From: Scytalidium lignicola
Taxonomy: Eukaryota; Ascomycota; Leotiomycetes
Length of the DNA: 64,000 bases
Reading direction: 5' to 3'
Assembly: GCA_002812745.2 (NCBI GenBank)
Contig: NCSJ02000006.1
Location: forward strand, 266,339-330,338
Positions 45,584 to 55,797 of the stretch are shown in pieces. Both the position numbers and the translations under genes were made by a program. The notes beneath the pieces were generated by a model. The model was not told where the DNA came from and did no database searches. It worked only from the letters and a program-made list of their open reading frames with translations. Every line of letters starts with the position of its first letter. Position 1 is the first letter of the stretch.

Positions 45584-48501
45584 TCATATCCCAAACGACT
45601 TAGAATAGTACCCCGACATCTCTAACCTTGTCAAGAGTTGCGTGATAGTATTCTCCTCTATGAGGTCATTACCTTCAAATAGCCCAGTTTCATCCGAGAG
45701 TTTGTCAATCGACCGCTTCTCTCCATAGCCCTTCTTCTCGTTCAGACCCTTGCAGACGGCTATGAACACACCGACTTTCTTATGAAATGTCTTATACATT
45801 TCTCTAACTTCATCATCGGCACCCGTTTTCTTAATTATTCCCAAGGCTCTTGTTCTGGAATACTTCGAAAATCTCAAGATGATCGTGAATATTTCTTCCA
45901 GAAGTTTCATAACGGGTTGTTGGCGTTTTCTTAACAGTAATGCAAATAAAATCCTATCAAGAACTCGCTCGTGATAATCTCTAAGTTGGTCTATACCTTC
46001 ATATTCCCCAAGCCTGTAGTCTTCGCTCTTGAGCCGGGTCTCAATTTGATCGAGTTTCCGCTCAAAGAGCCGCCAAGTTCCTGCGACACCAGTGTCAAAG
46101 AAGTATCCACTTAGACTGGATATAAAGTGATGGGCCTCAATCCTGAAACGTTGGGCAACATTATCCATTTCCTGCCAATGGGACGTGCGATCTGTAGCAT
46201 CACGAAAGAGAGCCGATATAACATAAAGCATTCGAAGAACTCGAAGAAGTAACTTGAAAATTTGATCATACTTGTAAAGTGTAAGAGGTGTGATAACTGC
46301 CTCAAGAGGCGAGGGAGGTTTGTATGAGAGTCGAAGGAAGTCCAGGGCTCCGATAGAATCCGGATTTATGCATTTCTCAATTTCCTCCTCCGACATATCG
46401 CGAACCGCGAAGCTAAGGTCACCAGGAAGCGTGGTTGGGCGTAAAGTTGACTGCTGTTTTTGCTGAGTTAACATATAACTTTCCGTAAGAACACCCATCA
46501 GAGCTAGTCGGAGCTCGGAGCTTGCAGGCGGCCATGTATCTCTACCGCCTAGTCGAAGTCCCATAATGCCACCTGAGCGTGCTATACCCCTACGACGCTC
46601 GGCACTTTCAAGCTCTGGGTCGAATAAGGCATGTGAGAGCCTACTAGAGAACACACCATTGCCCAGTAGGTGGAAGCTGCGTTGAACTGCTAGATGTTCT
46701 CGAAGGTTGTGAGAAGTAAAAAATAGTCGCATGCAAGTTCCATTGACTATGCGAGCTTGTGCCGATATAACGGGACTGAAATTTAGAATCGGTGTTAAAG
46801 ATATCGGTGGCGCGAAAATTGATCCTTCCTCCTGAGACACCTTTGTCTTTGAGAAAATAAAATCACTGATTAGGCTTGAGAAGACGTCTGAAGATAGATT
46901 GTCCTTCGGTGGCTGGTTAAATTGTTCTAGAGATCCAAGTAAGCGTGCTTCCATATCTTCCTCAAGCTTGCTAAAGTAACCAGGTTTAGAATATTGTTCT
47001 AAGGTACTGATAGTAACAAGTTCTTTAATATGAAGAGTCTGATTCGAATACTGTTTAACTGCTTCTCTCAGATCCCTCTCATATTTGAAAGCCTTTGCCT
47101 CGACATGCATAATATCTTGCCATGAGAACTTCCACTCCAGTGATGGTGGGTTACAAGTTGCTATGGCCTCCGGCTTGGCCACATACAGATCTTGGTGATG
47201 TTCTCTGAGAAAGCGGAGACTTCTTCCAACCTCAAACATTGAGCGAGCAATGTCTGGGGCCATGAAGGATGGTACGAGATCTATGTCTAGGACGTAGTCT
47301 GGCTCTGAATGTTCCAATCCTTGCTCATCAGTCCATCCACGGTTTGCGATCTTCACAAAGCTTTTCCCCTCACCGTCTTTTGACAAAGGTATTCCCGATT
47401 CCCTTTGTATGCCGAGCCATTCGCCTGCAAAATTGAGCCACGGTTGTGATACACTTGACAAGACCTCGAGTAACACAGCCCTTAAAGAATCCGTTCTATG
47501 CTCAAGCTGTTGGATCTCCTCAAAGACTGTGGAGATCATAGCTTCATCATGGCGAGCCTTAGATGTATTGATAATAAGCCGTCGAAAACAGGTCAGAATA
47601 ACATGTGCAGGCTGGAATAGAGCCTTGAGCTGCAGAATGCTCTTTTGGGAGGAGACTGACGCACTCAACTCTTTCTGAAGTGTAGCTAGTAAAGTTGAGA
47701 CAGCATCGGCCAATGCAACACGTCCAGCCGAACAGTTTGTTGTGTAAGTTATGTTGATAAACCTTTGCAGAGCTCTTGTAATGTTCCCGCATTCCATGAA
47801 CATGTCCACGATTCCAGTTAACGACTCCTCTGTACAGCCGGAAACTCTAATCTCTTCAAGGTTAGGGGTGAATGAGCGCTCCTCTTCGTCATACCTGAAG
47901 AGAAGTGAGCTGCGGCCCAGTCCTAATGCATGTAGACAGGATGCATATAGTTTTGTATCGATGATCCTGTGACTGGTGTTTTTAACTTTCAAATAATCCT
48001 CCTTGGCCTTAACCGCAGCATCAAAAACTGCGGGGCCGGCTTCCGTGATATATGCATTGCGATAATGTTTTGTTTCGCCACCAGTAAATGCATCCCAGCT
48101 TTGATACTCTATCTCCTTTGGAGGAAAGTTCTCCAGAAAGTTCCAGTGCTCTTCAGCATCTTGAGGTTGCTGGCTCTGCGATTCAGGCTCTAGTTCGTCG
48201 GTTGCGGGGGTTGGAAGTTGTGCAGGAGAGGTTTGAGTAGATTCGGACGCTGGATCAGGAATATTGAAAAATATATTCTGGGTATTAGGCTGATGATCGA
48301 ATTCTACTAGTTGTGATTCGAGTTCTAGTTAGAATGTCAGTACATGAAGCAATTCCTTTGCATACCCCAGATTGGCTAGAACAGACCTTCAAGTCTTAGT
48401 TTAGAGAATAAGACGCTCGAATGTTCTTCTGGGAAGAATTTTGACTGAATATTGAGGCTCGGTATTCCGAAAATGCCGCCATAGTCTATCTCATAATCCA
48501 T
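45584..48501 (-). CDS. gamma-tubulin complex component (Spc97/Spc98 family), 2 exons
   Basis: Structural subunit of the gamma-tubulin complex that nucleates microtubules at spindle pole bodies. Model complement(45584..48324, 48387..48501), 951 residues. The intron (GTCTGT...ACTAG) removes 62 bp and joins LRLE to ELESQLVEFDHQ. The N-terminal GRIP1-like region includes TGIVDMFMECGNITRALQRFI. The GRIP2 region holds GALDFLRLSYKPPSPLEAVITPLTLYKYDQIFKLLLRVLRMLYVISALF, the gamma-tubulin-binding block. The ending VMKLLEEIFTIILRFSKY fits the last helices. Length and sequence suggest the GCP4/5/6 side of the family rather than GCP2 or GCP3, but I cannot settle this. A pogo-like element ends 77 bp upstream of its start codon. 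Confidence 0.9.
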
Positions 48502-48579
48502 GTTGCATCTTGATAAGGAGCATTTCCTACGCGTCAAATTGTCGCGACCTTTTACTGCATAAATACTGTAAATGCTGTA

Positions 48580-48712
48580 ATCGTCGGGCCTCAGGCACAC
48601 GCATTGCCCGACAAAACTCACATTCGCTCGTAGTCGGTGGAAGCGAGTGTGGCAGGTAAGCGAGTGTGGCAGCTTCTTATTTTTGTATGGTAAACGCACA
48701 CAAATTAAATAC
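48580..48712 (+). repeat. left terminal inverted repeat of pogo-like element
   Basis: 133 bp, beginning ATCGTCGGGCC. Contains two 15-bp direct repeats AAGCGAGTGTGGCAG at 48641-48655 and 48658-48672 separated by GT, probable transposase-binding sites. Confidence 0.95.
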
Positions 48713-48761
48713 ACCCCACCATAAATTATCTTCTTTTTAATATATCCTTCACTTTTCCAAT

Positions 48762-50832
48762 ATGTCTACTCCTATTAAGGAGCGTATCCTTCGAGCTAAA
48801 GAATGGCTTGCTAAGAACCCTACAGAAAGTCAATCTGTAGCAGCTAAACTATTCAAAGTGAATAGGTCAACTTTAAATATGGCCATTCTAAGGAATAACA
48901 ATGTTCAGCATGGAGGTCAAAACAAGATCTTGACAGCTAGTCAAGAGCAAGCTGTACATTCCTTTATTAAGTCATACCTTGAGAACGGTCAACTTCCTAC
49001 TAAAGATATTATATTTGGAGTTATTTGTTATATTCAAAAGGAAGGTAATCGGCCTCCACCTTCAGTCAGCTGGTTTCGAAAGTGGTGGTATGCTCAACCT
49101 GGTCTTCATAAAATCAAGACTAAACCTATCGCTCGAAATCAAGTTACTGCTCAAGATATAGAAGAAGTTCAAGATTGGTTTCGACGTTATAAAGTAGCAA
49201 TTAAAAAGTATGATATTCAAAAGCAAGATTTGTATAATTTCGACGAATCTAGCTTTCGAATTGGTTGTCCTAAAGGAGTAAAAGTGTTAGTGCCAATTGA
49301 GTTAACTGAAGTATGAATTCCTTAATCCAATTTAACACTTTAAAGCTAATGATTAGCTTTACTCTTTGAGTCCTGAAAATCGACGATCTATGACTATGGT
49401 TGAAACTATTTGTGCTAATGGGGAATCTCTTATTCCTCCTATAACAATTGTTGAAGGCAAATACCATATGGTATCATGGTATAAAGATCAATTGAAAAGT
49501 TCAGAAGTAATCCATTTATCAGAGAATGGATATATCACAAACCATATAGCTATTCGATTCCTGGAGCACTTCATTCAACACACACAAGCAGGCCTTGATC
49601 AACCATACAAACTACTTTTAATGGACAATCAGAGTAGCCATATGAACCCTGAATTAACATTATTAGCTAGAAGGAACAATGTGATACTATTTACCTTTCC
49701 AGCTCATCTTACTCATTGTATGCAACCTCTTGATGTAAGAGTATTTCAGCCATACAAGCATTAGCACAATAAAGCGATTCAGAATGCTACAGAATCACTT
49801 GATTTCGAATATACATTGAGCTCCTTTTTCCGTGATTTACCTACAATTCGACAAGAAACCTTCAAAAAGACTACTATTCAAAATGCTTTTAAAAAGGCTA
49901 GCATATGGCCAATTGACAAAGAAGCTACTTTCACACTTATGAAGAAATATGTAAAAGCAGAATCTAAGAAGGAACCGATTATAAAGCCTGAATTACCTAA
50001 ACCAGGGACTCCTGAAACAATTCGTCAAGTCCAATATCAACTAGGAGAGCTTAAACTAAAGGTCTTGGATGTTTTGAGTTCTCCATCTCAATGCAAATTC
50101 GAATCTTTTATTCGTGGAGCTCAATCAATATTAGATGAAGGAGAAGTTACTAAATTCGACCGAGATATGGCATATCGACGAATAGGAGAGCTTATAGCTA
50201 AAAAACCCTCTAATCGAAAGAGGCTCCAAAAAGGAGGAGAACTAACTGCTGAAGCAGCTCACTTGCGAATTGAAGAGAAGGAACGAAAGGAAACAGAGAA
50301 AGCAGCCAAAAAAGAAGCTAGAATGCTCCGTCAAATAGCTAATAAGGAGAAGAAGGATCAAAAGGCAGCATGGGTTGCATGGCGCAAAAAGGAATCGCTC
50401 AGAAAGAAGGCAATTAAACAGCTTCCTCGTGGTGTAATAGGTGAACCAATTCTGTACAAAGAGCATACTCCACCACGATTCCCAGAGCCTGGAAAAGAGC
50501 CAATTAGTCAGAAGCTTACAGTTATACCAACAGTTGATTTAGCAGAGATTCCACTTCATAGGCCATTTCAAACACCTTCACAACATACAATTAGAACAAG
50601 CTTTATAAGGCCAGAGTTACAGGAAGTAAAACAACAGGTGGAACAACAAGTGGAACAACAGGTGGAACAGGTGGAGCAACAGGAGGAAAGAGACAGCGAA
50701 TATTCAGAGGAAAGCTTTATTAACTTGAATTTGGAAGGTGAATTTGGATATAATTGCACTTCAAGCGATTCAGACAGTTCTTCATTAGATTCCGATGAAT
50801 CCAGTGAAGGAGGATATTATAGGTTATGGTAA
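48762..50832 (+). pseudogene. pogo-family transposase, one intron, one nonsense codon
   Basis: DDE_1 transposase of the pogo/Fot1 group. Model join(48762..49310, 49357..50832), 674 codons. The 46-bp intron (GTATGA...GATTAG) restores ELTE-LYSLSPENRRS. The N-terminus carries a psq-type helix-turn-helix (ERILRAKEWLAKNPTESQ) followed by a CENP-B-type DNA-binding region. The catalytic acids sit in YNFDESSF, LLLMDNQSSH and HCMQPLDVRVFQPYKH. A TAG stop at 49762-49764 falls where relatives have Trp (PYKH-W-HNKAI). The change TGG to TAG is C-to-T in CpA context on the other strand, as in RIP. The C-terminus is basic then acidic with VEQQ repeats. Apart from this one stop the gene looks intact, so it could be inactive by a single mutation. 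Confidence 0.9.
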
Positions 50833-50835
50833 TTA

Positions 50836-50968
50836 GTATTTAATTTGTGTGCGTTTACCATACAAAAATAAGAAGCTGCCACACTCGCTTACCTGCCACA
50901 CTCGCTTCCACCGACTACGAGCGAATGTGAGTTTTGTCGGGCAATGCGTGTGCCTGAGGCCCGACGAT
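50836..50968 (-). repeat. right terminal inverted repeat of pogo-like element
   Basis: Exact reverse complement of 48580-48712. The 15-bp direct repeats recur in opposite orientation at 50876-50890 and 50893-50907. Followed by TA at 50969-50970. Confidence 0.95.
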
Positions 50969-50999
50969 TATATTTTTACTACTATTCAATGAATTCTTN

Positions 51000-52520
51000 C
51001 TTTTTTCCTGTAATTTTTTACGACCTTCTTTATATAGATTATTGCCTCCACATGCAATAATCTCTTCAATATAATTTGGAATTCTATCAATCCAAGCTTG
51101 AATTAACTCCTAAGGCATATCTTCCCAGCATTTAATCCAAGCTTCATGCAAAGCTTTTTCTAAAGTAATTGCACCTTTCTTAGTAGTTTCTCTTTTCATC
51201 CAGAACCAAGTAGGTTCTATTGGATTCAGATCAGGTGAATTACCAGGCCATAGTAGCCTTGTAATTTCCCACATATTAAAAACCTCTTCAGTATACCGAT
51301 TATAATGAGCAGGAGCATTATCCTCTTGTACCTTAACCTTCTCAAAAAGCCATAATATTTTCTTAGCAAAAGGCAATAACTTTGGCTTTAGTACTTACTC
51401 CTAGTACTAATACCAGTTAATTCCTCCTCTGCCTTCATGAACAACAAAGGCTCCAGTATCCTCATTATGCTTGAACTGGGCACGCTAGCCTGGTTGGTTG
51501 CAAGTAGCATGTAATCGATGTATAACATTAGTACCCTCCCAAGCCAGCTTATCTGATTCATATCAAGCTTTATTTTTAGCAGCTAAATCCTTAATCATTG
51601 TATTCTTTTCAACTATAGTTTCAGTAGTCCAGATATGATATGGACTTTTTTNCATAATATGAAAAACAACTCCACCACATAAACTCCTTATTTCCCTTCC
51701 ATCGGCAAGCAATTACATGCTCATGGTAAGTTTCCTCTTTTTTTCTCCATACTCTTCTTTTGCCATGTACTCCTCCTAGTTGTACACTGGTTTCATCTGA
51801 AAAAATCACATATTTCTAGTCCTTATTTTTATAGTCTAAACACCATTTTAAGCGGTCTTGCATTTGTTGTATTGTTAGACCAGGTTTCACTGTCCTTTTA
51901 AACACTCCATAGCCTTCTTGTTTTAAGGTCTTATAAACTGTACTTGCAGATACTAGTTGCCAGCCAGGAGTATTTGATATTTCAACTGCAATTCGAGCAC
52001 ATAACCAGCCACATGTTGTTGAATTTTGAGTAACTATATTAATAATAAACTTAACAACTGCTGTCGAAATTGGAGGTCTTCCTTTATGAGGAGCATCATC
52101 TACATACCAGGTTTCTAAGACTTTTGAAGGGTTCCATCCACGTGAACATGCCTTAGTTCTTATTTTGTATAATGCAGACTGAGAAACTCCTGTTTTTGCA
52201 ATTACTCCTGGAATTAACATTCTAGTTTCCCACAAAGTCAAAGCTTGAATTCTAGCACTAATTGTATAGTGTAGCTTTGATGGTTTTGGTGGTTTTGGTA
52301 ATATTAATACAGGATCAGGTATAGAATTTGGAAGTATGCCTGGAAAGATTAGTGATATTATCAAAGGAGGTATTTTAATTATAAGCTGAGCTAGCAAAAC
52401 AGGTAATAGTAGAGTTGATAAAGATTCCATAATATCAGGACCTTCATCCTCAGATTCTGACCAATCAAAATCATCGATATTACAATAATCATAGCCATTT
52501 AACAAAATATTGAAATCCAT
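51000..52520 (-). pseudogene. Tc1/mariner transposase, several stops, RIP-like decay
   Basis: Reading from ATG at 52520, the first 234 codons are open: an acidic start (DDFDWSESEDEG), then a helix-turn-helix region (ISARIQALTLWETRMLIPGVIAKTGVSQSALYKI) and a second one (QNSTTCGWLCARIAVEI). The catalytic segment is split by stops. FSDETS is at about 51800, VQEDNAPAHYN at about 51330, and SPDLNPIEPTWFW at about 51220, giving the DD34D/E layout. The stop at 51816-51818 and those near 51565, 51480 and 51400 replace Trp or Gln codons (TGG to TAG or TGA, CAG to TAG), consistent with C-to-T/G-to-A mutation. An N at 51652 lies in a T-run. No longer able to encode a transposase. Confidence 0.85.
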
Positions 52521-52625
52521 AATAAGTTGTAGTAAATAAAGCTACATTTGTTATGTTGTACAAAGTAAAAGTAGCAAAAGAAGATTACACACCGTTACAA
52601 CAATAGAATATAGCTTACTAATTAG

Positions 52626-52663
52626 GCTTGTAATTACAGAGTATATAGCCTGTAATTACAAGC
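52626..52663. repeat. 14-bp perfect inverted repeat, hairpin
   Basis: Arms at 52626-52639 and 52650-52663 (GCTTGTAATTACAG and its complement) surround a 10-base loop. It lies about 110 bp upstream of the Tc1 transposase start and may belong to that element's end. Confidence 0.8.
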
Positions 52664-52752
52664 GTAAATCAGTGCATTGACCTTACAGGGTGTTTACAGG
52701 CTCTGATACGCTGTAGCCCCTGTATTCTCCATATTTTTGACCGCGACCTCCG

Positions 52753-52931
52753 TACATGTACATGATACTCATATGTTATGTAGACTAGTCCTGATTAGGT
52801 AGTAAGAGCGAGTAAAGCTTTTACAACTTTGCTCTTTTACTTTTTTTTCGAAGAATAATAATTATAGAATAACATAACGAGTATATTATATATAATTGTA
52901 TATTATACTTCGTATTATAAGTGAATTAACA
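52753..52931. repeat. 179-bp direct repeat, copy 1, RIP-mutated
   Basis: Aligns end to end without gaps to 54540-54718. At every one of the roughly 30 differences this copy has T where copy 2 has C, or A where copy 2 has G; CAA runs become TAA. The size and TA-C...ACA ends suggest an LTR, but no primer-binding site is evident. Confidence 0.88.
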
Positions 52932-53850
52932 CTGATTAATTTATACATACAGATTAGGAGATTATTGTTTAATTGGTTAAACATTTAATAGTCTACTTTT
53001 AAAGCTAAATCTTAGAAGATTTGAGTTATATTCAGTTAGACATTTAGTAGTCTACTTACAAAACTAAGATTTACTTAGTTGAAAGGGGAAATAGTTATTT
53101 ATTAACTTATAACTTAATTGGTTAAATGTTTAACAATTTACTTTTGTAGTTGTTATTACTAAACTTGTTTTTGCTAAAAACAATATATTTAGTTAAACAT
53201 TTAGTAATTTACTTATAAAGTTGTTTAGTTAGTTAATTGATTAATTCCATTTGAAAAACTACTCTTTTACCTTTTATTTTTATCAATTTCAATTTAGAAA
53301 CTATTACTTTTTTTTATTACTTTTATTCTAGACTGAAAACTATATGTTAAATTATTAAATGATAATTTTTTTTACTCTACTCTTTACAATAACGTTGTAT
53401 TATAATGTAAAAAGCTTAAGAATAATAAGAATATGGGAAACAACATTATAAAAGTAGAGTAAGAAATACAAGTCAAGAAATGGACATAAGGAATACAAGT
53501 TGCAAATACCTAGAAAAAAGATTAACTTGAATTTTAAATAATTAAAGTTTATAAATACTAATATAACCAGACAAACAATTTTAACTTCTAGGATTTGTAC
53601 TAAGACGATTTCAAGGACTTCATAGTTGATACCTTTAAAGCAATCCTACGGAAGAAGTTACAGGATTTATACAATTGCTTTTACTATAGTAATGTACGAG
53701 TATCATGTAATAAAAAGAATATATTAATTTTTGACATCCTTGTAAAGGTATTAAAAGAGGAAGAATAATACCCATGGAATGAAGAAGACTTCTAGGACGC
53801 TTTTCAAGACTTCAAAAAGAGACTTATTACTTCTGTGTTTATCACACTTC
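52932..53850. other. AT-rich interior of a decayed element
   Basis: Very AT-rich DNA between the 179-bp repeats with no open frame of length. Several near-repeats of a GTTAAACATTTAGTAGTCTACTT-like phrase (about 52975-53220) hint at an old tandem duplication. Taken as the RIP-eroded interior of a retroelement. Confidence 0.45.
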
Positions 53851-54277
53851 CTATAGCTGGAGGTTGTATAGCCAGGTAGCTGTACAACCAGGAGGTTGTC
53901 TGTAGCCAGGGGCTTACAGCAGGAAGTTGTACAGCTAGGTAGCTGTACGGCCAGAGACCTACAGCTGGAGGTTCTGTAGCTAAAGGCTTACAGCAGGAGA
54001 CTTACAGCTAGTGGTTCTGTAGCCAGGGGCTTACAGCAGGAGACCTACAGTTAGTGGGTCTGTAACTAGGGGCCTACAGCAGGAGGTTGCACAGCCAGGT
54101 AACTGTACAGCCAGAGACTTACAGCTGGAGGTTCTGTAGCCAGGTAGCCTACAACAGGAGGTTATACAGCCAGGTAGCTGTACAACCAGGAAGCCTACAG
54201 CTGGAGGTTGTATAGCCAGGAAGGCCTATAGCTGGAGGCCGTACAGTCAGGAGGCCTACAGCTAGAGGCTTATAGCC
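53851..54277. repeat. GC-richer minisatellite, about 20-bp units
   Basis: A block of about 427 bp built from variants of AGCTGGAGGTTGTATAGCCA / GGTAGCTGTACAGCCAG / GGGGCTTACAGCAGGAG. Units vary in length and order (phrases such as CTACAGC, CAGCCAGG, GGAGGTT recur many times). It lies inside AT-rich DNA and ends sharply at about 54277. No stable reading frame. Confidence 0.8.
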
Positions 54278-54539
54278 AACGTTCAGAACTACAAAGGGGA
54301 TGCCCTTCTACAGTTCTAAAACAACTAGTTAATACAAGTGCAATTGGAAGTGGTAGAATAGGTAGAATGTGATGGTGTAGGTGGTGAAGTAGGAGACCTT
54401 ACGGAGGAGGGATTTGGAGTTATTCCCAATTAAGCAATTAGCATGCGATTGGGAAAACTCTACGGATTTGAGCGTTTTGGAGGCTACAGCATTTAGCCAC
54501 TTTTTAAAGTAGTTCTAGTGTTGAGAATAATATATTGAT

Positions 54540-54718
54540 TACGCGCACATGATACTCATGTGCTATGTAGACTAGTCCTGATTAGGTAGTGGGAGCGAGC
54601 GAAGCTTTTACAGCTTTGCTCTCTTACTCCCTTTTCGAAGAACAACAACTATAGAATAGCACAACGAGTATATTACGTATAATTGCGTACTGTACTTCGT
54701 GCTACAAGTGAACCGACA
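54540..54718. repeat. 179-bp direct repeat, copy 2, less mutated
   Basis: Same 179-bp sequence as 52753-52931 but with C and G kept. Together with copy 1 it brackets 1.6 kb of AT-rich DNA and a minisatellite. Possibly the two LTRs of a short retroelement. Confidence 0.88.
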
Positions 54719-55149
54719 ATTACTTTTAGCTTATTATAGTTATAACTTGTTTAATTTAAGTAAGATTTACAAACTTAAGAGTATATTTAGTACTTTTAAT
54801 TGTTAACAGAAAGTATTATATAAAAAAAGTTAAAAAANGACTTTTAGAATATGATTTTTAAGCTCTTCAAGTACTTGAATACTATGTTGTACAATTCTAA
54901 ATATAAAAAGAAAAGTTAGAAGTGTTAGTTTTATTAAGTAAGTAAGAATAAAATATAATTAAAGTTGAGAAAGGGCTTTTTTAACCTTAATCAATCATAT
55001 ATTATTATTATAAAAAATATAATATATAATATTTGTTTAAAAGGTTTACTCTTGAATAATAATTAAATTGTGAAGAAAAGAAACTATTGTATATTCTGGC
55101 TTAAGGTGTTAAAGTGCTTGATGTATAATTTTCTTGTAATTATGCTTAT
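54719..55149. other. AT-rich intergenic DNA
   Basis: Extremely AT-rich, with long A and T tracts and an N at 54838. No gene. Looks like RIP-degraded repeat DNA. Confidence 0.5.
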
Positions 55150-55349
55150 TGTTGAATGGTAGCCTACCGCTGCCTACAGGCAACCACTGTAGAGCTGTAA
55201 TACGGCACGTAATATGGCCGTATTACAGGGGCCTACCGGCCCCTATATAAGTGGCCATACTTGCCCACTGTACAGTAGTTAATTTAGTAGTAAATTTATA
55301 TATATTCTATGGGAACCTATTACGATCGGCATATGTAACCTGTCCAACA
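55150..55349 (-). mobile_element. solo LTR, 200 bp, with CTTAT target duplication
   Basis: Read on the minus strand it begins TGTTGGACA and ends TTCAACA, the TG...CA ends of an LTR. The five bases CTTAT flank it on both sides (55145-55149 and 55350-55354), as expected from a retrotransposon insertion. It matches the fragment at 62930-63030. Two perfect hairpins lie inside: 12-bp arms at 55195-55206/55217-55228, and GGGGCC/GGCCCC at 55228-55243. Confidence 0.88.
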
Positions 55350-55797
55350 CTTATATAGTTAAAATATCTTAATATCTAATGATTAAAGAATATATATAAG
55401 ATATAATGAAAACTTTAATAGAATAATATGATATTAATAAGCTAATTTAATAAATTTAAGTAATTTATAAGATTTGTAATTGTCTAAAAGAAGAATCTTT
55501 GATTTTATTAATTGATTTGTTTTTGAATTAATATATATTTGACTTTTAAAGTTTAAAACTTCTTTTTGTACTCTTGAAAATCAAATAAAATAACATAATC
55601 AATGAACTTTGATATAATAAATGTGAGAACTACGGTTTTGACCCCCGAATCTGGAGGGTTTTAGTCGCTGTTTTACGCAGCTTCAGCCGCTCACTTAACA
55701 CTGCGTAACCTCACGTGCGAGCTTGTTCCCACCCCTCCATACATAAGAAAAGAGCTGTTGTTAAATCTCACAGTCCTCTTACCAGTTCCAACCATCC
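55350..55797. other. AT-rich flank and promoter of methyltransferase gene
   Basis: AT-rich to about 55620, then a change to ordinary composition about 150 bp before the methyltransferase start. No gene seen. Confidence 0.45.

Larger units (their letters stand above)
48580..50968 (+). mobile_element. pogo-like DNA transposon, 2389 bp, perfect 133-bp TIRs
   Basis: The two ends are identical inverted repeats: 48580-48712 and 50836-50968, with no mismatch I can find. Outside each end is the dinucleotide TA, the expected target duplication. Inside is one DDE_1 transposase gene with one intron and one stop codon. The perfect ends imply recent insertion. Confidence 0.95.
48541..52748 (-). mobile_element. 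Tc1/mariner-type element, decayed, possible outer limits
   Basis: The transposase remnant at 51000-52520 belongs to a Tc1/mariner element. Its ends are tentative. GTCGCG at 48541 and, in reverse complement, at about 52742-52747 are each followed 15 bp later by AATAC, so these may be eroded terminal inverted repeats. If so, the pogo-like element at 48580-50968 is nested inside, and the Tc1 element without it is about 1.8 kb, a normal size. Confidence 0.35.

Noticed and set aside
52932..53840. Possible remnant gag/pol coding sequence between the 179-bp repeats
   Set aside because: No frame shows recognisable retroelement motifs; too AT-eroded to claim.
53851..54277. CRISPR-like array
   Set aside because: Repeat units vary and are contiguous with no unique spacers, and the host is a eukaryote; it is a minisatellite.
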